Shown here one piece after another: positions 15,809 through 24,235 of a DNA stretch of 28,191 nucleotides. The stretch is taken from positions 1-28,191 of IMG/VR virus record IMGVR_UViG_3300027917_000149. The stretch is one strand, 5' to 3'. Position 1 is the stretch's first letter, and the number at the start of each line of letters is the position of its first letter. The position numbers and the translations under genes are program-made. The notes under the pieces were generated by a model. It was not told the DNA's origin. It saw only the letters and a list, made by a program, of their open reading frames with translations, and ran no database searches. This DNA is from a virus.

Positions 15809-15815
15809 ATAAATA
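15808..15815 (+). promoter_or_regulatory. T4-type late promoter fused to terminator T tract
   Basis: Exact TATAAATA whose first T is the end of the terminator T run. It lies 34 nt before the ATG at 15850 and likely drives the 268-aa structural gene. Confidence 0.78.
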
Positions 15816-15849
15816 TCTTTATAGATCCTAAAATTACGGAAGAAGAAAC

Positions 15850-16656
15850 ATGGCACTCTGGGGTAATAATGATAATGTATCATCTGCGGGCATTGTAACC
15901 TGCGATTATACGACTACAGATTCTGAAGGTAATGTAATTGTAAATGGTTGGTTAACTGAGTTTGGTGCAGTTGGATCCGCAAAGACTGGCGATGTAATCC
16001 GATTCGGTCTCAGAGATCCTTATGATGCAAATGCAGTCTATATGGGTGATGCTGTAATCGTTTCTATTGCTGGAACACAACAGCTTTCTATTGCTTCCAC
16101 TCACGGACTTAGTGGAGTTGCAATCGCAGGAACAGACTTCTCAATTAGTGAACTTCCAGTTTATACTGTAGAAGACAGAAGTTATAGCACTGTAAATGAT
16201 GCAGATGCGACAATTAAAGCTTTAGGTGTTACTGCTTTAGCAACTGGTGACACCGTTATCGGTGATGATTATATCATTGTTTCGACTACTGGACTTGACG
16301 TACAAGTTGGCGATTATGTTTTAAACGATGGAAGCAATATTCGTATTGACGCAATCGGTGCAGGAGCAACATCTGTAGAGTTAGTATCTGCACTTACTGC
16401 TGATGTTGATACTGGCGATACTGTTGAGTTTAGAAGACTTACTGGTGGTTATGATAAGTATGTTTATGGAGTAGCAGGAGCCGGAGTTACTGCTTCTACG
16501 AAGACTATCTATCAGGTGTCACATGCTGGATGGGTTGGAGTTACTACATATATTGACACACATGGAACTCTGAGAGTGAAGTCCGAAACTCTTGTTGCTT
16601 CATCTGGAATTCAAACTGGCAACTCTCCATTGTATGATGAAAATCCATACGTTTGA
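15850..16656 (+). CDS. Conserved cyanomyovirus structural protein
   Basis: A 268-aa Gly/Thr/Val-rich, beta-type protein. The opening MALWGNNDNV and the segments GDVIRFGLRDPYD, YMGDAVIVSIAGTQQLSIAST and ELPVYTVEDRSYS are familiar from a virion protein family widespread in T4-like cyanophages. A repeat of the TGDTV type occurs (ATGDTVIGDD, DTGDTVEFRR). The last third has YGVAGAGV, YQVSHAGWVGVTTYIDTHGTLRVKSETLVASSG read in parts. Position on the virion is unknown. It has a strong late promoter, suggesting abundant late expression, fitting a structural role. Confidence 0.75.
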   Translation: MALWGNNDNVSSAGIVTCDYTTTDSEGNVIVNGWLTEFGAVGSAKTGDVIRFGLRDPYDANAVYMGDAVIVSIAGTQQLSIASTHGLSGVAIAGTDFSISELPVYTVEDRSYSTVNDADATIKALGVTALATGDTVIGDDYIIVSTTGLDVQVGDYVLNDGSNIRIDAIGAGATSVELVSALTADVDTGDTVEFRRLTGGYDKYVYGVAGAGVTASTKTIYQVSHAGWVGVTTYIDTHGTLRVKSETLVASSGIQTGNSPLYDENPYV

Positions 16657-16666
16657 TGAATGATTT

Positions 16667-17050
16667 ATGTTATTTGATGAACTGAATGAAAATAATTTTT
16701 TATTATTTGCAATAAAGAATTATAGAAATCCTCAAGCAGTTACTGAAGAGGATTTCTATAAGGACTTAAATCATTTTAAATATATAAAAAGATTATTAAA
16801 AAGATATAAAAAAGATGGGGAGTTGAGGTGTAACCTACTTATTATACATTTTATAATTTTGTATAATATTTTTGGAGATGCTGCAACTCCCATGCTTTTT
16901 TACAAAGTTGAACAAGATTTATGGTCTTGTGTAAAGACATTTATTGTATTTTTGAATAAATTACCGCCTACACCTAGATGTCACATTCATGATATTCCAT
17001 TTGATGTTGAATGTCTTCGTCAGTTAAAAGAGTTATCAAAAGAAAGATGA
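16667..17050 (+). CDS. Conserved hypothetical protein (127 aa)
   Basis: Unknown function. The protein has FLLFAIKNYRNPQAVTEEDFYKDL read in part, KYIKRLLKRYKK, then a hydrophobic stretch LLIIHFIILYNIFGDAATPMLFYKV and KTFIVFLNKLPPTP. This set of motifs recurs in T4-like cyanophages near structural genes, by my recollection, always unassigned. The hydrophobic stretch contains His and Asn and is more likely a buried helix than a membrane span. The gene starts 11 nt after the structural protein and overlaps the next by ATGA. Confidence 0.75.
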   Translation: MLFDELNENNFLLFAIKNYRNPQAVTEEDFYKDLNHFKYIKRLLKRYKKDGELRCNLLIIHFIILYNIFGDAATPMLFYKVEQDLWSCVKTFIVFLNKLPPTPRCHIHDIPFDVECLRQLKELSKER

Positions 17051-17250
17051 ATATTGATAAACTTATTTCCATTATCAGAGAAAATATGGTTGTAGGTTCT
17101 GGCGGTTTTACTGGATCGTCTCCTGCTGAAGGACCAACTGCCGGGTTTGACCCTTTGATGAGTTTTAAAAATAAGAAAAAAGGAAGTATTGATTTTCGTA
17201 AAGTTCCTAAGAACTATAAGAGTTGGGTAAAGTCTTTAAAAAATAAATAA
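17047..17250 (+). CDS. 67-aa hypothetical protein
   Basis: Starts at the ATGA overlap with the previous gene. An N-terminal helix MNIDKLISIIREN is followed by a Gly/Ser/Pro-rich middle (GSGGFTGSSPAEGPTAGFDP) and a basic C terminus KKKGSIDFRKVPKNYKSW. Small late proteins with a helix, an SxGxIAG-like flexible part and a Lys-rich tail are frequent in cyanomyovirus structural regions. An earlier in-frame ATG at 17011 would overlap the upstream gene by 40 nt and is less likely. Function unknown. Confidence 0.68.
   Translation: MNIDKLISIIRENMVVGSGGFTGSSPAEGPTAGFDPLMSFKNKKKGSIDFRKVPKNYKSWVKSLKNK
17242..17249 (+). promoter_or_regulatory. Late-type promoter variant
   Basis: AATAAATA overlapping the end of the 67-aa gene, 26 nt before the ATG of the coiled-coil membrane protein at 17276. 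The region is AT-rich, so chance occurrence is possible. Confidence 0.4.
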
Positions 17251-17275
17251 TAATATAAATTAAAAAAACAATCTC

Positions 17276-17755
17276 ATGTTTGGGAATCCTAGTGTAAGAA
17301 GATCTGATCTTGCCAAACTTGATGTTCTTGAGACCAAATTTGAGATGTACGAAAATCTTTCCAAGTCCATGTTAGAAAAATTGGACGGAGCAGTAACGGC
17401 AATTCAAGAAAATAGTAATAAGATTGCTCTTGTTTTAGAGAAGCATGATAATAGAATTGCTATGAATGAAAAGTTTGATCAAGAACAAATAGAAAGAATA
17501 AAAGACGTTAGGCAAGAAATAATTTCAGTTAAAGCATCAAATACTTTAGAACATGCACAAGTTGTGGAGAAGATTGAAAGTTTAGAATTAAGAATGGAAT
17601 CATTTTCAAAATGGAGATGGCAAGCAACTGCTATTATTGGATTTTTGGTATTTCTTGCTACAATAGGACCAGATTTACTTCAACTTTTTGAAAAATTTAA
17701 TCATAATCATTCTAACCACATTTCAAATGTAACTACTTTTGTGGAAAAAATGTAA
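17276..17755 (+). CDS. Coiled-coil protein with one C-terminal membrane segment
   Basis: A 159-aa protein. Residues about 10-112 are heptad-rich and charged (LETKFEMYENLSKSMLEKLDG, VVEKIESLELRME), predicted as a long coiled coil. A single hydrophobic span follows at about 117-134 (ATAIIGFLVFLATIGPDLL), then a short His/Asn-rich tail. This layout resembles XhlA/holin-accessory-like and spanin-like phage proteins, but no diagnostic motif is seen. With the small membrane protein at 15554 it is one of two candidates for the phage's holin function; the lysozyme-domain gene lies 7.5 kb away. Membrane topology prediction by eye is good; role uncertain. Confidence 0.68.
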   Translation: MFGNPSVRRSDLAKLDVLETKFEMYENLSKSMLEKLDGAVTAIQENSNKIALVLEKHDNRIAMNEKFDQEQIERIKDVRQEIISVKASNTLEHAQVVEKIESLELRMESFSKWRWQATAIIGFLVFLATIGPDLLQLFEKFNHNHSNHISNVTTFVEKM

Positions 17756-17761
17756 TAAATA
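17754..17761 (+). promoter_or_regulatory. Late-type promoter variant
   Basis: AATAAATA overlapping the stop of the membrane protein gene, 20 nt before a possible 44-aa ORF at 17782. Confidence 0.35.
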
Positions 17762-17771
17762 TTACAAGGTA

Positions 17772-17787
17772 TGGCATTTAAATGCCA
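17772..17787. repeat. 16-bp perfect palindrome
   Basis: TGGCATTTAAATGCCA is a perfect two-fold symmetric sequence in the intergenic region before the primase gene. It has no T tract after it, so it is not a terminator. It could be a binding site for a dimeric regulator, and it spans the start codon of the possible 44-aa ORF. Confidence 0.7.
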
Positions 17788-17916
17788 ATGAAAAAAATTA
17801 AAGATAGTAAAAAAATAAATTACTATAAGTTATTAAAATTAACGAATACTATCCTAAAATGGACATCAGAGATAACTGCCGAGTGCTGTAAGAACGCAGT
17901 TGACAAAGGGTTCTGA
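17782..17916 (+). CDS. Possible 44-aa basic protein upstream of primase
   Basis: An open frame from ATG 17782 (or 17788) reading MPMKKIKDSKKINYYKLLKL, continuing with TILKWTSEITAECCKNAVDKGF. It is Lys-rich with one amphipathic helix. No clear ribosome-binding site precedes it. The early promoter at 17900 lies in its last codons. It would fill an otherwise empty 195-nt gap in a tightly packed genome, which favours it being real. Confidence 0.42.
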   Translation: MPMKKIKDSKKINYYKLLKLTNTILKWTSEITAECCKNAVDKGF

Positions 17917-17924
17917 GTGCTGTA
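17881..17924 (+). repeat. Direct repeat GAGTGCTGTA bracketing the primase promoter
   Basis: Two exact 10-bp copies at 17881-17890 and 17915-17924, 34 bp apart start to start. The second runs into the -10 element and the first lies just upstream of the -35. An operator pair is possible; coincidence in coding sequence is also possible. Confidence 0.45.
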
Positions 17925-17928
17925 GGAT
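17900..17928 (+). promoter_or_regulatory. Sigma70-type early promoter for primase and nrdAB
   Basis: TTGACA at 17900-17905, 17-nt spacer, TAGGAT at 17923-17928. Transcription is expected from about 17935, 16 nt before the primase ATG. It likely serves gp61-nrdA-nrdB up to the terminator at 22422. Confidence 0.7.
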
Positions 17929-17950
17929 GTGCTCATGCCCGAGGTTTACT

Positions 17951-18919
17951 ATGGATCACGTTGATGTAAAGTACATCATGCTTTTGAGTTCTCGCTTAGA
18001 AAAGTTTAAAAAAGTAAAAATAGATACTTATAACTTCCGTTGTCCGATATGTGGAGACTCTAAAAAGAATCGGACAAAAACTAGAGGTTATTTGTATGGA
18101 ATTAAAAATAATACCAATTACAAATGCCACAATTGTGGAGTTAGTATGTCCTTCAATAATTTTTTGAAGGACTTGGATGTAAATCTACACAAAGAATATG
18201 TATTTGAGAAATACAAAACTGGTGCAACTGGAAAAAACTTCACAGCAGAAACACCTAAGTTTGAATTTAAAAAACCAGAATTTAAAAAAAAGTTAAACCT
18301 ACCTAAAGCAGTAGAAAATGAAAGTGCAAAGGAATACTTAGAAAGTCGAAATTTAAACCCTTATAAATTTTATTACACTCCCAATTTTAAAAGATGGACA
18401 AATTCTCTTCAAAAAACTTTTGACAATACTTATTATGATGAGGAGAGAATTGTAATTCCACTTTTTTATAAGAAAGAATTAGTTGGATTTCAAGGGAGAT
18501 CCATCGGTCCAAGTAAAGTAAAATATATTACTATTATGTTGGACGAAGATGCACCAAAAATTTATGGACTTGATGAAGTTGATGAAAACGAAACAATTTA
18601 CATTACCGAAGGTCCTTTCGACTCAACCTTTATTAAAAACTCTATTGCTATGTGTGGGGCCGATATTGATATTAGCTCGTTTGGTTGGAGCAATATTGTT
18701 TACATCTATGATAACGAGCCACGTAATAGAGAAATCTGTAACAGAATCTCAAAAACCATTGATAGAGGGGAAAAGGTAGTTATATGGCCCGATAACGTAT
18801 TTGAAAAGGACATTAATGACATGATTCTTGCTGGACGAGATGTTCAAAATATGATAGAATATAATTCCTACAAAGGATTAGAAGCAAAACTTAAGTTTAT
18901 TAACTGGAAGAAAGTATGA
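17951..18919 (+). CDS. 61: DNA primase, T4 gp61-like
   Basis: Predicted primase that makes RNA primers on the lagging strand together with gp41 helicase. The 322-aa protein has an N-terminal zinc ribbon with C31-xx-C34 (CPICGDS) and C59-xx-C62 (CHNCG), and a Toprim-type core with ITEGPFDS (E220) and YIYDNEP, plus KDINDMI near residue 287. ATG 17951 (MDHVDVKY) matches the usual cyanophage gp61 start and lies just after the predicted transcription start, with GAGG 6 nt upstream. A longer TTG start at 17900 would lie in the promoter -35 and is rejected. It overlaps nrdA by ATGA. Confidence 0.95.
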   Translation: MDHVDVKYIMLLSSRLEKFKKVKIDTYNFRCPICGDSKKNRTKTRGYLYGIKNNTNYKCHNCGVSMSFNNFLKDLDVNLHKEYVFEKYKTGATGKNFTAETPKFEFKKPEFKKKLNLPKAVENESAKEYLESRNLNPYKFYYTPNFKRWTNSLQKTFDNTYYDEERIVIPLFYKKELVGFQGRSIGPSKVKYITIMLDEDAPKIYGLDEVDENETIYITEGPFDSTFIKNSIAMCGADIDISSFGWSNIVYIYDNEPRNREICNRISKTIDRGEKVVIWPDNVFEKDINDMILAGRDVQNMIEYNSYKGLEAKLKFINWKKV

Positions 18920-21213
18920 GTAACGGAACTAGCGTTGTCAAGAGGAACGGCAAAATTGAACCTCTTGATTTAGATAAAATGCATCTGATGGTAGATGAAG
19001 CAACTAAGAATCTTGCAGGAGTATCTGCAAGTCAAGTTGAAATGAAATCGGGAATTCAATTTTATGATGGTATTACTACGAAAGAAATTCAGGAAATTTT
19101 AATTCGTAGTGCCAGTGATTTGATTGATTTGGATCATCCTAATTATCAATATGTTGCTGCTCGACTTCTTTTGTTTTCTATTCGTAAACAACTTTATGGA
19201 AAGATGAGGGAACTTCCCCATCTTGAAGAGCACATTATTAATTGTGTTTCTAAAAAACTTTACGATTCTGATATCTTTAATAAGTATTCAAAGGAAGAAA
19301 TTGAAAAAGCAAATAGTTACATCGAACATGATCGTGATTATTTGTTTACATATGCTGGACTTCGCCAAGTAGTAGATAAATATTTGGTCCAGGATAGAAG
19401 CAATGGTGGAGTTTATGAAACTCCTCAATACATGTATATCATGGTTGCTTTGACTATGTTTGCTAACTATCCTAAAGAAAAAAGAATGTCATATGTAAAG
19501 AGGTATTATGACGCAATCAGCAAACACAAAATCAACATTCCAACCCCCATCATGGCGGGAGTGCGAACTCCACTTCGACAATTTGCTAGCTGTGTTCTTG
19601 TTGATGTTGATGACACCCTCGATAGCATCTTTACTTCTGATATGGCTATTGGCAGATACGTTGCACAAAGGGCGGGCATCGGTATCAACGCAGGCAGAAT
19701 CCGTGGCATCAACAGTAAAATCCGAGGTGGAGAAGTACAGCATACAGGTGTTATCCCTTTCCTCAAAAAGTTTGAAGCAACTGTCAGATGCTGCACTCAA
19801 AATGGCATCCGAGGTGGATCAGCGACTGTCCACTTCCCAATCTGGCACCAAGAAATCGAAGACATCCTGGTACTGAAAAACAATAAAGGTACGGAGGATA
19901 ATCGTGTTCGTAAACTTGATTACTCAATTCAAATTACTAAAATCTTTTATCAAAGATTTATTGAGGGGGGTGACATTACGCTCTTCTCCCCGCATGATGT
20001 ACCTGGACTTTATGATTCTTTCGGGACAGATCGATTTGATGATCTATACGTTTCGTATGAAAAGGATCCCTATATTAAGAAGAAGGTTATTTCGGCTCAA
20101 GAACTCATTTTCTCGCTTCTTAAAGAACGCGCTGAAACGGGTAGGGTTTACATTATGAATCTTGATCATTGTAATTCCCATAGTTCTTTTAAAGATAAAG
20201 TTGAAATGAGTAATCTTTGCCAAGAAATTACTCTTCCAACTTTCCCCCTTCAGCACATTGACGAAGATCACGGTGAAATCGCACTTTGCATCCTTTCTGC
20301 TATTAATGTTGGTAAAGTAAGGTCGGATGAAGAACTTGAGGAACTTTGTGATCTTTCAGTTCGTGGTCTTGAGGAATTAATTGATTACCAAGATTATCCA
20401 GTAAGAGCAGCAGAGATTGCTACAAAGGCACGTAGATCCCTTGGAATCGGTTTCATTGGTCTTGCTCACTATCTTGCTAAACTAGGTTTCAATTATGATT
20501 CTCAGGAGGCATGGGATGCAGTCCATGGTCTTTCTGAATCCTTCCAGTATTATTTGCTTAAGGCATCTAATCAAATCGCAAAAGAAAAGGGACATTGTGA
20601 ATATTTTGGACGAACTAAGTATGCTGACGGAATTCTTCCAATCGATACATATAAAAAAGACGTAGACGAAATTTCATCGATTAATCTTCAACATGATTGG
20701 GAATCCCTTAGAGCATCCATCCTGGAGCACGGTCTCCGGCACTCAACACTGTCCGCACAAATGCCTTCGGAGAGCAGTTCCGTTGTGTCAAATGCCACAA
20801 ATGGAATCGAACCTCCTAGAGACTACTTGTCCGTTAAGAAATCAAAGAAAGGTCCACTCGTCCAGATTGTCCCACAATATTCATCTCTTAAAAATCATTA
20901 TACGCTCCTTTGGGACATGGAGTCTAATCGTGGTTATATTAATGTTGTTGCTGTAATGCAAAAATTCTTTGATCAGGCAATTAGTGGGAACTGGAGTTAC
21001 AATCCAAGAAACTATCCAAACAATGAAATTCCTATTTCTGTAATGGCACAAGATTTCTTGAGTACCTATAAATTTGGTTGGAAGACCAGTTATTATCAAA
21101 ATACTTATGATATGAAATCTGATGAAATTGAGCATAAAGAAGATACTTTGAGTTCACTTTTAGATGAAATTATGGCCTCCGACGAGGAGGATTGTGAGAG
21201 TTGCAAAATTTAA
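18916..21213 (+). CDS. nrdA: Ribonucleotide reductase class Ia, large subunit
   Basis: Predicted alpha subunit of aerobic ribonucleotide reductase, which turns ribonucleoside diphosphates into deoxy forms for phage DNA synthesis. The 765-aa protein starts with an ATP-cone-type domain (about 5-95). Catalytic residues align with E. coli NrdA: redox pair C226 (FASCVLVD) and C458 (IALCILSA), thiyl Cys C435 with N433 and E437 in SNLCQEI. A Tyr pair for radical transfer is in SYYQNTYD, and the mobile C-terminal pair is C760/C763 in CESCKI. Complete, so likely active. It overlaps nrdB by 13 nt if that starts at 21201. Confidence 0.97.
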   Translation: MSNGTSVVKRNGKIEPLDLDKMHLMVDEATKNLAGVSASQVEMKSGIQFYDGITTKEIQEILIRSASDLIDLDHPNYQYVAARLLLFSIRKQLYGKMRELPHLEEHIINCVSKKLYDSDIFNKYSKEEIEKANSYIEHDRDYLFTYAGLRQVVDKYLVQDRSNGGVYETPQYMYIMVALTMFANYPKEKRMSYVKRYYDAISKHKINIPTPIMAGVRTPLRQFASCVLVDVDDTLDSIFTSDMAIGRYVAQRAGIGINAGRIRGINSKIRGGEVQHTGVIPFLKKFEATVRCCTQNGIRGGSATVHFPIWHQEIEDILVLKNNKGTEDNRVRKLDYSIQITKIFYQRFIEGGDITLFSPHDVPGLYDSFGTDRFDDLYVSYEKDPYIKKKVISAQELIFSLLKERAETGRVYIMNLDHCNSHSSFKDKVEMSNLCQEITLPTFPLQHIDEDHGEIALCILSAINVGKVRSDEELEELCDLSVRGLEELIDYQDYPVRAAEIATKARRSLGIGFIGLAHYLAKLGFNYDSQEAWDAVHGLSESFQYYLLKASNQIAKEKGHCEYFGRTKYADGILPIDTYKKDVDEISSINLQHDWESLRASILEHGLRHSTLSAQMPSESSSVVSNATNGIEPPRDYLSVKKSKKGPLVQIVPQYSSLKNHYTLLWDMESNRGYINVVAVMQKFFDQAISGNWSYNPRNYPNNEIPISVMAQDFLSTYKFGWKTSYYQNTYDMKSDEIEHKEDTLSSLLDEIMASDEEDCESCKI

Positions 21214-22418
21214 GTAGTAAAACTAACAATAAGCAAATGCAATACGATTTTAAAGTTTCCGAAGAATCTTCGACTAAAATCCAAGGGATGACAGTTTTTA
21301 ACACAAATGTTGTTGATACTAAAAAGCAATACATGTTTTTTGGTCAACCTCTCGGAATCCAAAGATATGATACATTTAAATATCCGGTATTTGATAAGTT
21401 AACCACTCAACAACTTGGATTTTATTGGAGACCAGAAGAAGTTTCACTGCAAAAAGATCGTGGAGATTATCAAACACTTCGTCCAGAACAAAAGCATATC
21501 TATACAAGCAACCTCAAGTATCAGATTATGCTTGACTCCGTACAAGGCCGTGGTCCTGGGATGGCTTTTATGCCATACTGTTCATTACCTGAACTTGAGT
21601 CTTGCATGAATATTTGGCAAACCATGGAAATGATTCATAGTAGGTCATATACTTACATCATAAAAAACGTATATTCCGATCCTGCTGAAGTTCTGGATAA
21701 GATTGTAACTGACGATAAAATTCTTGAACGAGCAAAAAGTGTTACTGAATCTTATGATGAATTTATTAATTCTGCACAACACTATGGAAATTCAAATGAT
21801 TGGAAACATGCTCTTGAAGGAGTTGACTATGCAAAACTTTCTTTGAATGACGTTAAACGAAAACTCTACAGAGCAGTCGCAAACGTCAACATTTTAGAGG
21901 GTATACGATTCTATGTTTCGTTCGCATGTTCATTTGCATTTGGTGAACTCAAACTCATGGAAGGAAGTGCTAAAATTATATCCCTCATCGCAAGAGATGA
22001 AAACCAACACCTAGCAATCACTCAAAACATTCTTAATAAATGGAAAGATGGTGATGATCCTGAAATGAAGCAAATTGCTAAAGAGGAGGAAGAATGGGTT
22101 TACACCATGTTTAAACGTGCTGTAGATGAGGAAAAGAAGTGGGCAGATTATCTGTTTAAGGATGGAAGCATGATTGGTTTGAATGATAAACTCCTTCAAC
22201 AGTATGTCGAATGGATTGCAAATCGTAGGATGAAATCCATTGGACTTAAACCAATTTATGATATTGCTGCAAACAATAATCCACTTCCTTGGACACAGCA
22301 TTGGATTTCTTCCAAGGGTCTTCAAGTTGCACCACAAGAAACTGAAGTTGAATCTTATGTGATTGGTGGAATTAAGCAAGATGTTAGTAAAGATACTTTT
22401 AGTGGGTTTAAACTTTGA
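21201..22418 (+). CDS. nrdB: Ribonucleotide reductase class Ia, small subunit
   Basis: Predicted beta subunit that holds the diiron centre and the tyrosyl radical needed by NrdA. In the 405-aa reading: D112 (MLDSVQGR), E143 and H146 (MEMIHSRSY), radical Tyr Y150, and the later ARDENQH pair, matching E. coli D84, E115, H118, Y122, E238 and H241. The C terminus ends FSGFKL, the peptide that docks on NrdA. Start is uncertain: TTG 21201 has a strong GAGGAGG about 10 nt upstream inside nrdA; ATG 21237 and ATG 21288 (MTVFN) are alternatives with poorer sites, the last being where similarity to other NrdB proteins begins. A strong terminator follows directly. Confidence 0.96.
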   Translation: MQNLSSKTNNKQMQYDFKVSEESSTKIQGMTVFNTNVVDTKKQYMFFGQPLGIQRYDTFKYPVFDKLTTQQLGFYWRPEEVSLQKDRGDYQTLRPEQKHIYTSNLKYQIMLDSVQGRGPGMAFMPYCSLPELESCMNIWQTMEMIHSRSYTYIIKNVYSDPAEVLDKIVTDDKILERAKSVTESYDEFINSAQHYGNSNDWKHALEGVDYAKLSLNDVKRKLYRAVANVNILEGIRFYVSFACSFAFGELKLMEGSAKIISLIARDENQHLAITQNILNKWKDGDDPEMKQIAKEEEEWVYTMFKRAVDEEKKWADYLFKDGSMIGLNDKLLQQYVEWIANRRMKSIGLKPIYDIAANNNPLPWTQHWISSKGLQVAPQETEVESYVIGGIKQDVSKDTFSGFKL

Positions 22419-22421
22419 TTC

Positions 22422-22446
22422 AGAGGGGCAATGCCCCTCTTTTTTT
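22422..22446 (+). terminator. Terminator after nrdB
   Basis: Perfect 8-bp stem AGAGGGGC/GCCCCTCT (22422-22429 with 22433-22440), loop AAT, followed by six T. The T run continues into the late promoter. Confidence 0.94.
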
Positions 22447-22459
22447 ATAAATATAAATA
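22446..22459 (+). promoter_or_regulatory. Two overlapping T4-type late promoters
   Basis: Exact TATAAATA at 22446-22453 and again at 22452-22459, sharing two bases. The first T belongs to the nrdB terminator tract. They lie 16-22 nt before the ATG at 22476. Confidence 0.8.
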
Positions 22460-22475
22460 AACGTTTTTTGGAAAA

Positions 22476-24209
22476 ATGAATCCTATTAATCTTTTTGAAG
22501 CGTATCACAGCATTTATAACGAAGAATTTATTTTGACCGAAGAGTATGATGCGATTGATCAACTTTCGGATGAAGAACTTCTTGCAATTCTTGAAGAAGT
22601 TATTGAAGAAGAAGGATATGATATTGATGAGTCTGTTGAATATATTGAAGAATTGACTAGTTCTGGATTGGATTGGGAAGTTAGATATAGAAAAGAAAGA
22701 CTTAAGAAAGCAGCAGCAAAGGCAAAGGATCTTGCAGGTAAAGTAGGATCTGCGGCAAAGAGAGTTGCAAAAAAAGGATATGAGGCAGTAAAGAGTGAGG
22801 TTAAAAAGCGTGGATTGAAGGATGCCGCGAAGAGTCTCCTTTCAAAAGGACTTCGTAAGGGAGCAGCACTTGCCCGTAAGGCAGCATCAAAGTTAGAACC
22901 GACCAAAGAAGCACCTAAGGCAGAAGCACCTAAGGCAGAAGCACCTAAGAAAGCAAAGGTTACTGGTGGAGGAACTAGAGCATCTGATAGACCAGAGGGA
23001 CACAAAGACGGTCCAAGAACAGCAAAGACCTACAGAGGTGATGGTGTTGGACGTAAAGAGGCAGTTGGTAAAACTGTAAAGGCAGCAGCGGCAGAAAAAG
23101 TTAAAGCTGCTAGAAAACCTGCACCATATAGAGGTGCTGGTGCTGGAAGTAAGGAAACTGCATCTTCCGGTGGAATTTCATCGAAAGGTGGAGAAATGGG
23201 AGCAGAAGGTAAGAAGGGAACTGCACTTCCTGCTGCTAAAAAGACAAAAGGTGGTAGATTGCCTAATAAGGGCAACTACTCAATGAGAAGAGATATGCAT
23301 AATAGAAAACTTGCCAAGAAACTTGGTGAGGACTATGATGCACTCGCAGAATACATCCTTGATGACATTATGGAGCAAGGATATGCTGATACTTATGAAG
23401 AGGCACTTGTAATCCTTGAGAGCATGACTGATTATGAGATCGGTGATATTGCAGAAGATTTTGTCCTTCTTTCTGAAGAGATTGAAATGGATGAAGCAAC
23501 CGCAATGGCAAAGCGTGGTCTCGATGAACCAGCAATTCGTAATCAGATTGCAAAAGACACTGCAAAAAATACATCTGGAAGTGGTGCAGCAGCAGATAGA
23601 GCAAAAGCACTTGCTGGTAGAGAAACATATGGTGATGCTGACACGAAACATCAACGCGGTGATTTTGCCCGTAAGAGAATGATTGCTCATCGTAGAGCAA
23701 CTTCAACGGATACGAGTCTGCGTGGATACGGTCATCAGTCCAATGATCCCGCAGTGAAGGCAAAACAGGCAGCAAGGGGGGCACAAAGAGGAAGTGCATC
23801 CTTAACACCTGCAGAAAGAAAGCAACTTAATATGGGTGAAGAATTTGATACCTTTGATGTAGTCCTTGAGTATCTTTATGTTGAAGGATACGCAGAAAGT
23901 ATGGAAGATGCAGAATCAATCATGGTATATTTGGAACCAGAAGCAGTCGAAGCAATTGCAGAATCTGGTTGGCATCGTCGTAATCCAGATAAGATTGGAA
24001 CCTCTGCAGATCCCGATATGCGTATGAGTAGAACATCATCAGTACCAAGAAATTCTGCTGCTAGTAAATCTCCAGAGAGAACACCTGCAGAGAGAAAGTC
24101 TGACAGAAGAGTTGTTTATGATTATTATGGAAAATCCGGTAGAGAAGAAGCCATCAAGAGAGCAAAAGCAGAGAGAGATGCTGCAAGAGAGAGAAGAAGA
24201 AATCGTTAA
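22476..24209 (+). CDS. Modular head/scaffold-like protein (577 aa)
   Basis: Similar in design to the 940-aa protein at 12668. It opens MNPINLFEAYHSIYNEE (compare DLYEAYLNE there), then alternates acidic EGY modules with basic Ala/Lys-rich stretches. Acidic modules: 26-60 (EEVIEEEGYDIDES), around 290-335 (DDIMEQGYADTYEEA, DYEIGDIAEDF) and around 450-490 (LEYLYVEGYAESMEDAE). Basic stretches: 70-165 with a 15-bp tandem repeat, 180-270 and the last 80 residues ending RERRRNR. Candidate gp21 cut sites of L-x-E type include 20-22. It has tandem late promoters, fitting a virion protein made in quantity. I infer an internal head or prohead-core role with DNA contact; no catalytic motif is seen. Confidence 0.7.
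   Translation: MNPINLFEAYHSIYNEEFILTEEYDAIDQLSDEELLAILEEVIEEEGYDIDESVEYIEELTSSGLDWEVRYRKERLKKAAAKAKDLAGKVGSAAKRVAKKGYEAVKSEVKKRGLKDAAKSLLSKGLRKGAALARKAASKLEPTKEAPKAEAPKAEAPKKAKVTGGGTRASDRPEGHKDGPRTAKTYRGDGVGRKEAVGKTVKAAAAEKVKAARKPAPYRGAGAGSKETASSGGISSKGGEMGAEGKKGTALPAAKKTKGGRLPNKGNYSMRRDMHNRKLAKKLGEDYDALAEYILDDIMEQGYADTYEEALVILESMTDYEIGDIAEDFVLLSEEIEMDEATAMAKRGLDEPAIRNQIAKDTAKNTSGSGAAADRAKALAGRETYGDADTKHQRGDFARKRMIAHRRATSTDTSLRGYGHQSNDPAVKAKQAARGAQRGSASLTPAERKQLNMGEEFDTFDVVLEYLYVEGYAESMEDAESIMVYLEPEAVEAIAESGWHRRNPDKIGTSADPDMRMSRTSSVPRNSAASKSPERTPAERKSDRRVVYDYYGKSGREEAIKRAKAERDAARERRRNR
22908..22949 (+). repeat. 15-bp in-frame tandem repeat, about 3 copies
   Basis: GAAGCACCTAAGGCA is repeated at 22908 and 22923, with a third copy from 22938 that diverges in its last bases. 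It encodes EAPKA units in a basic linker of the 577-aa protein; copy number is likely to vary between relatives. Confidence 0.85.
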
Positions 24210-24235
24210 CAAATGAAGATATTTGAATAAAATTT

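Noticed and set aside
22559-23808. Several long open frames on the minus strand opposite the 577-aa gene
   Set aside because: They follow from the Ala/Lys/Glu-biased codon pattern of the plus-strand gene; no promoter or ribosome-binding site fits, and all other genes are on the plus strand.
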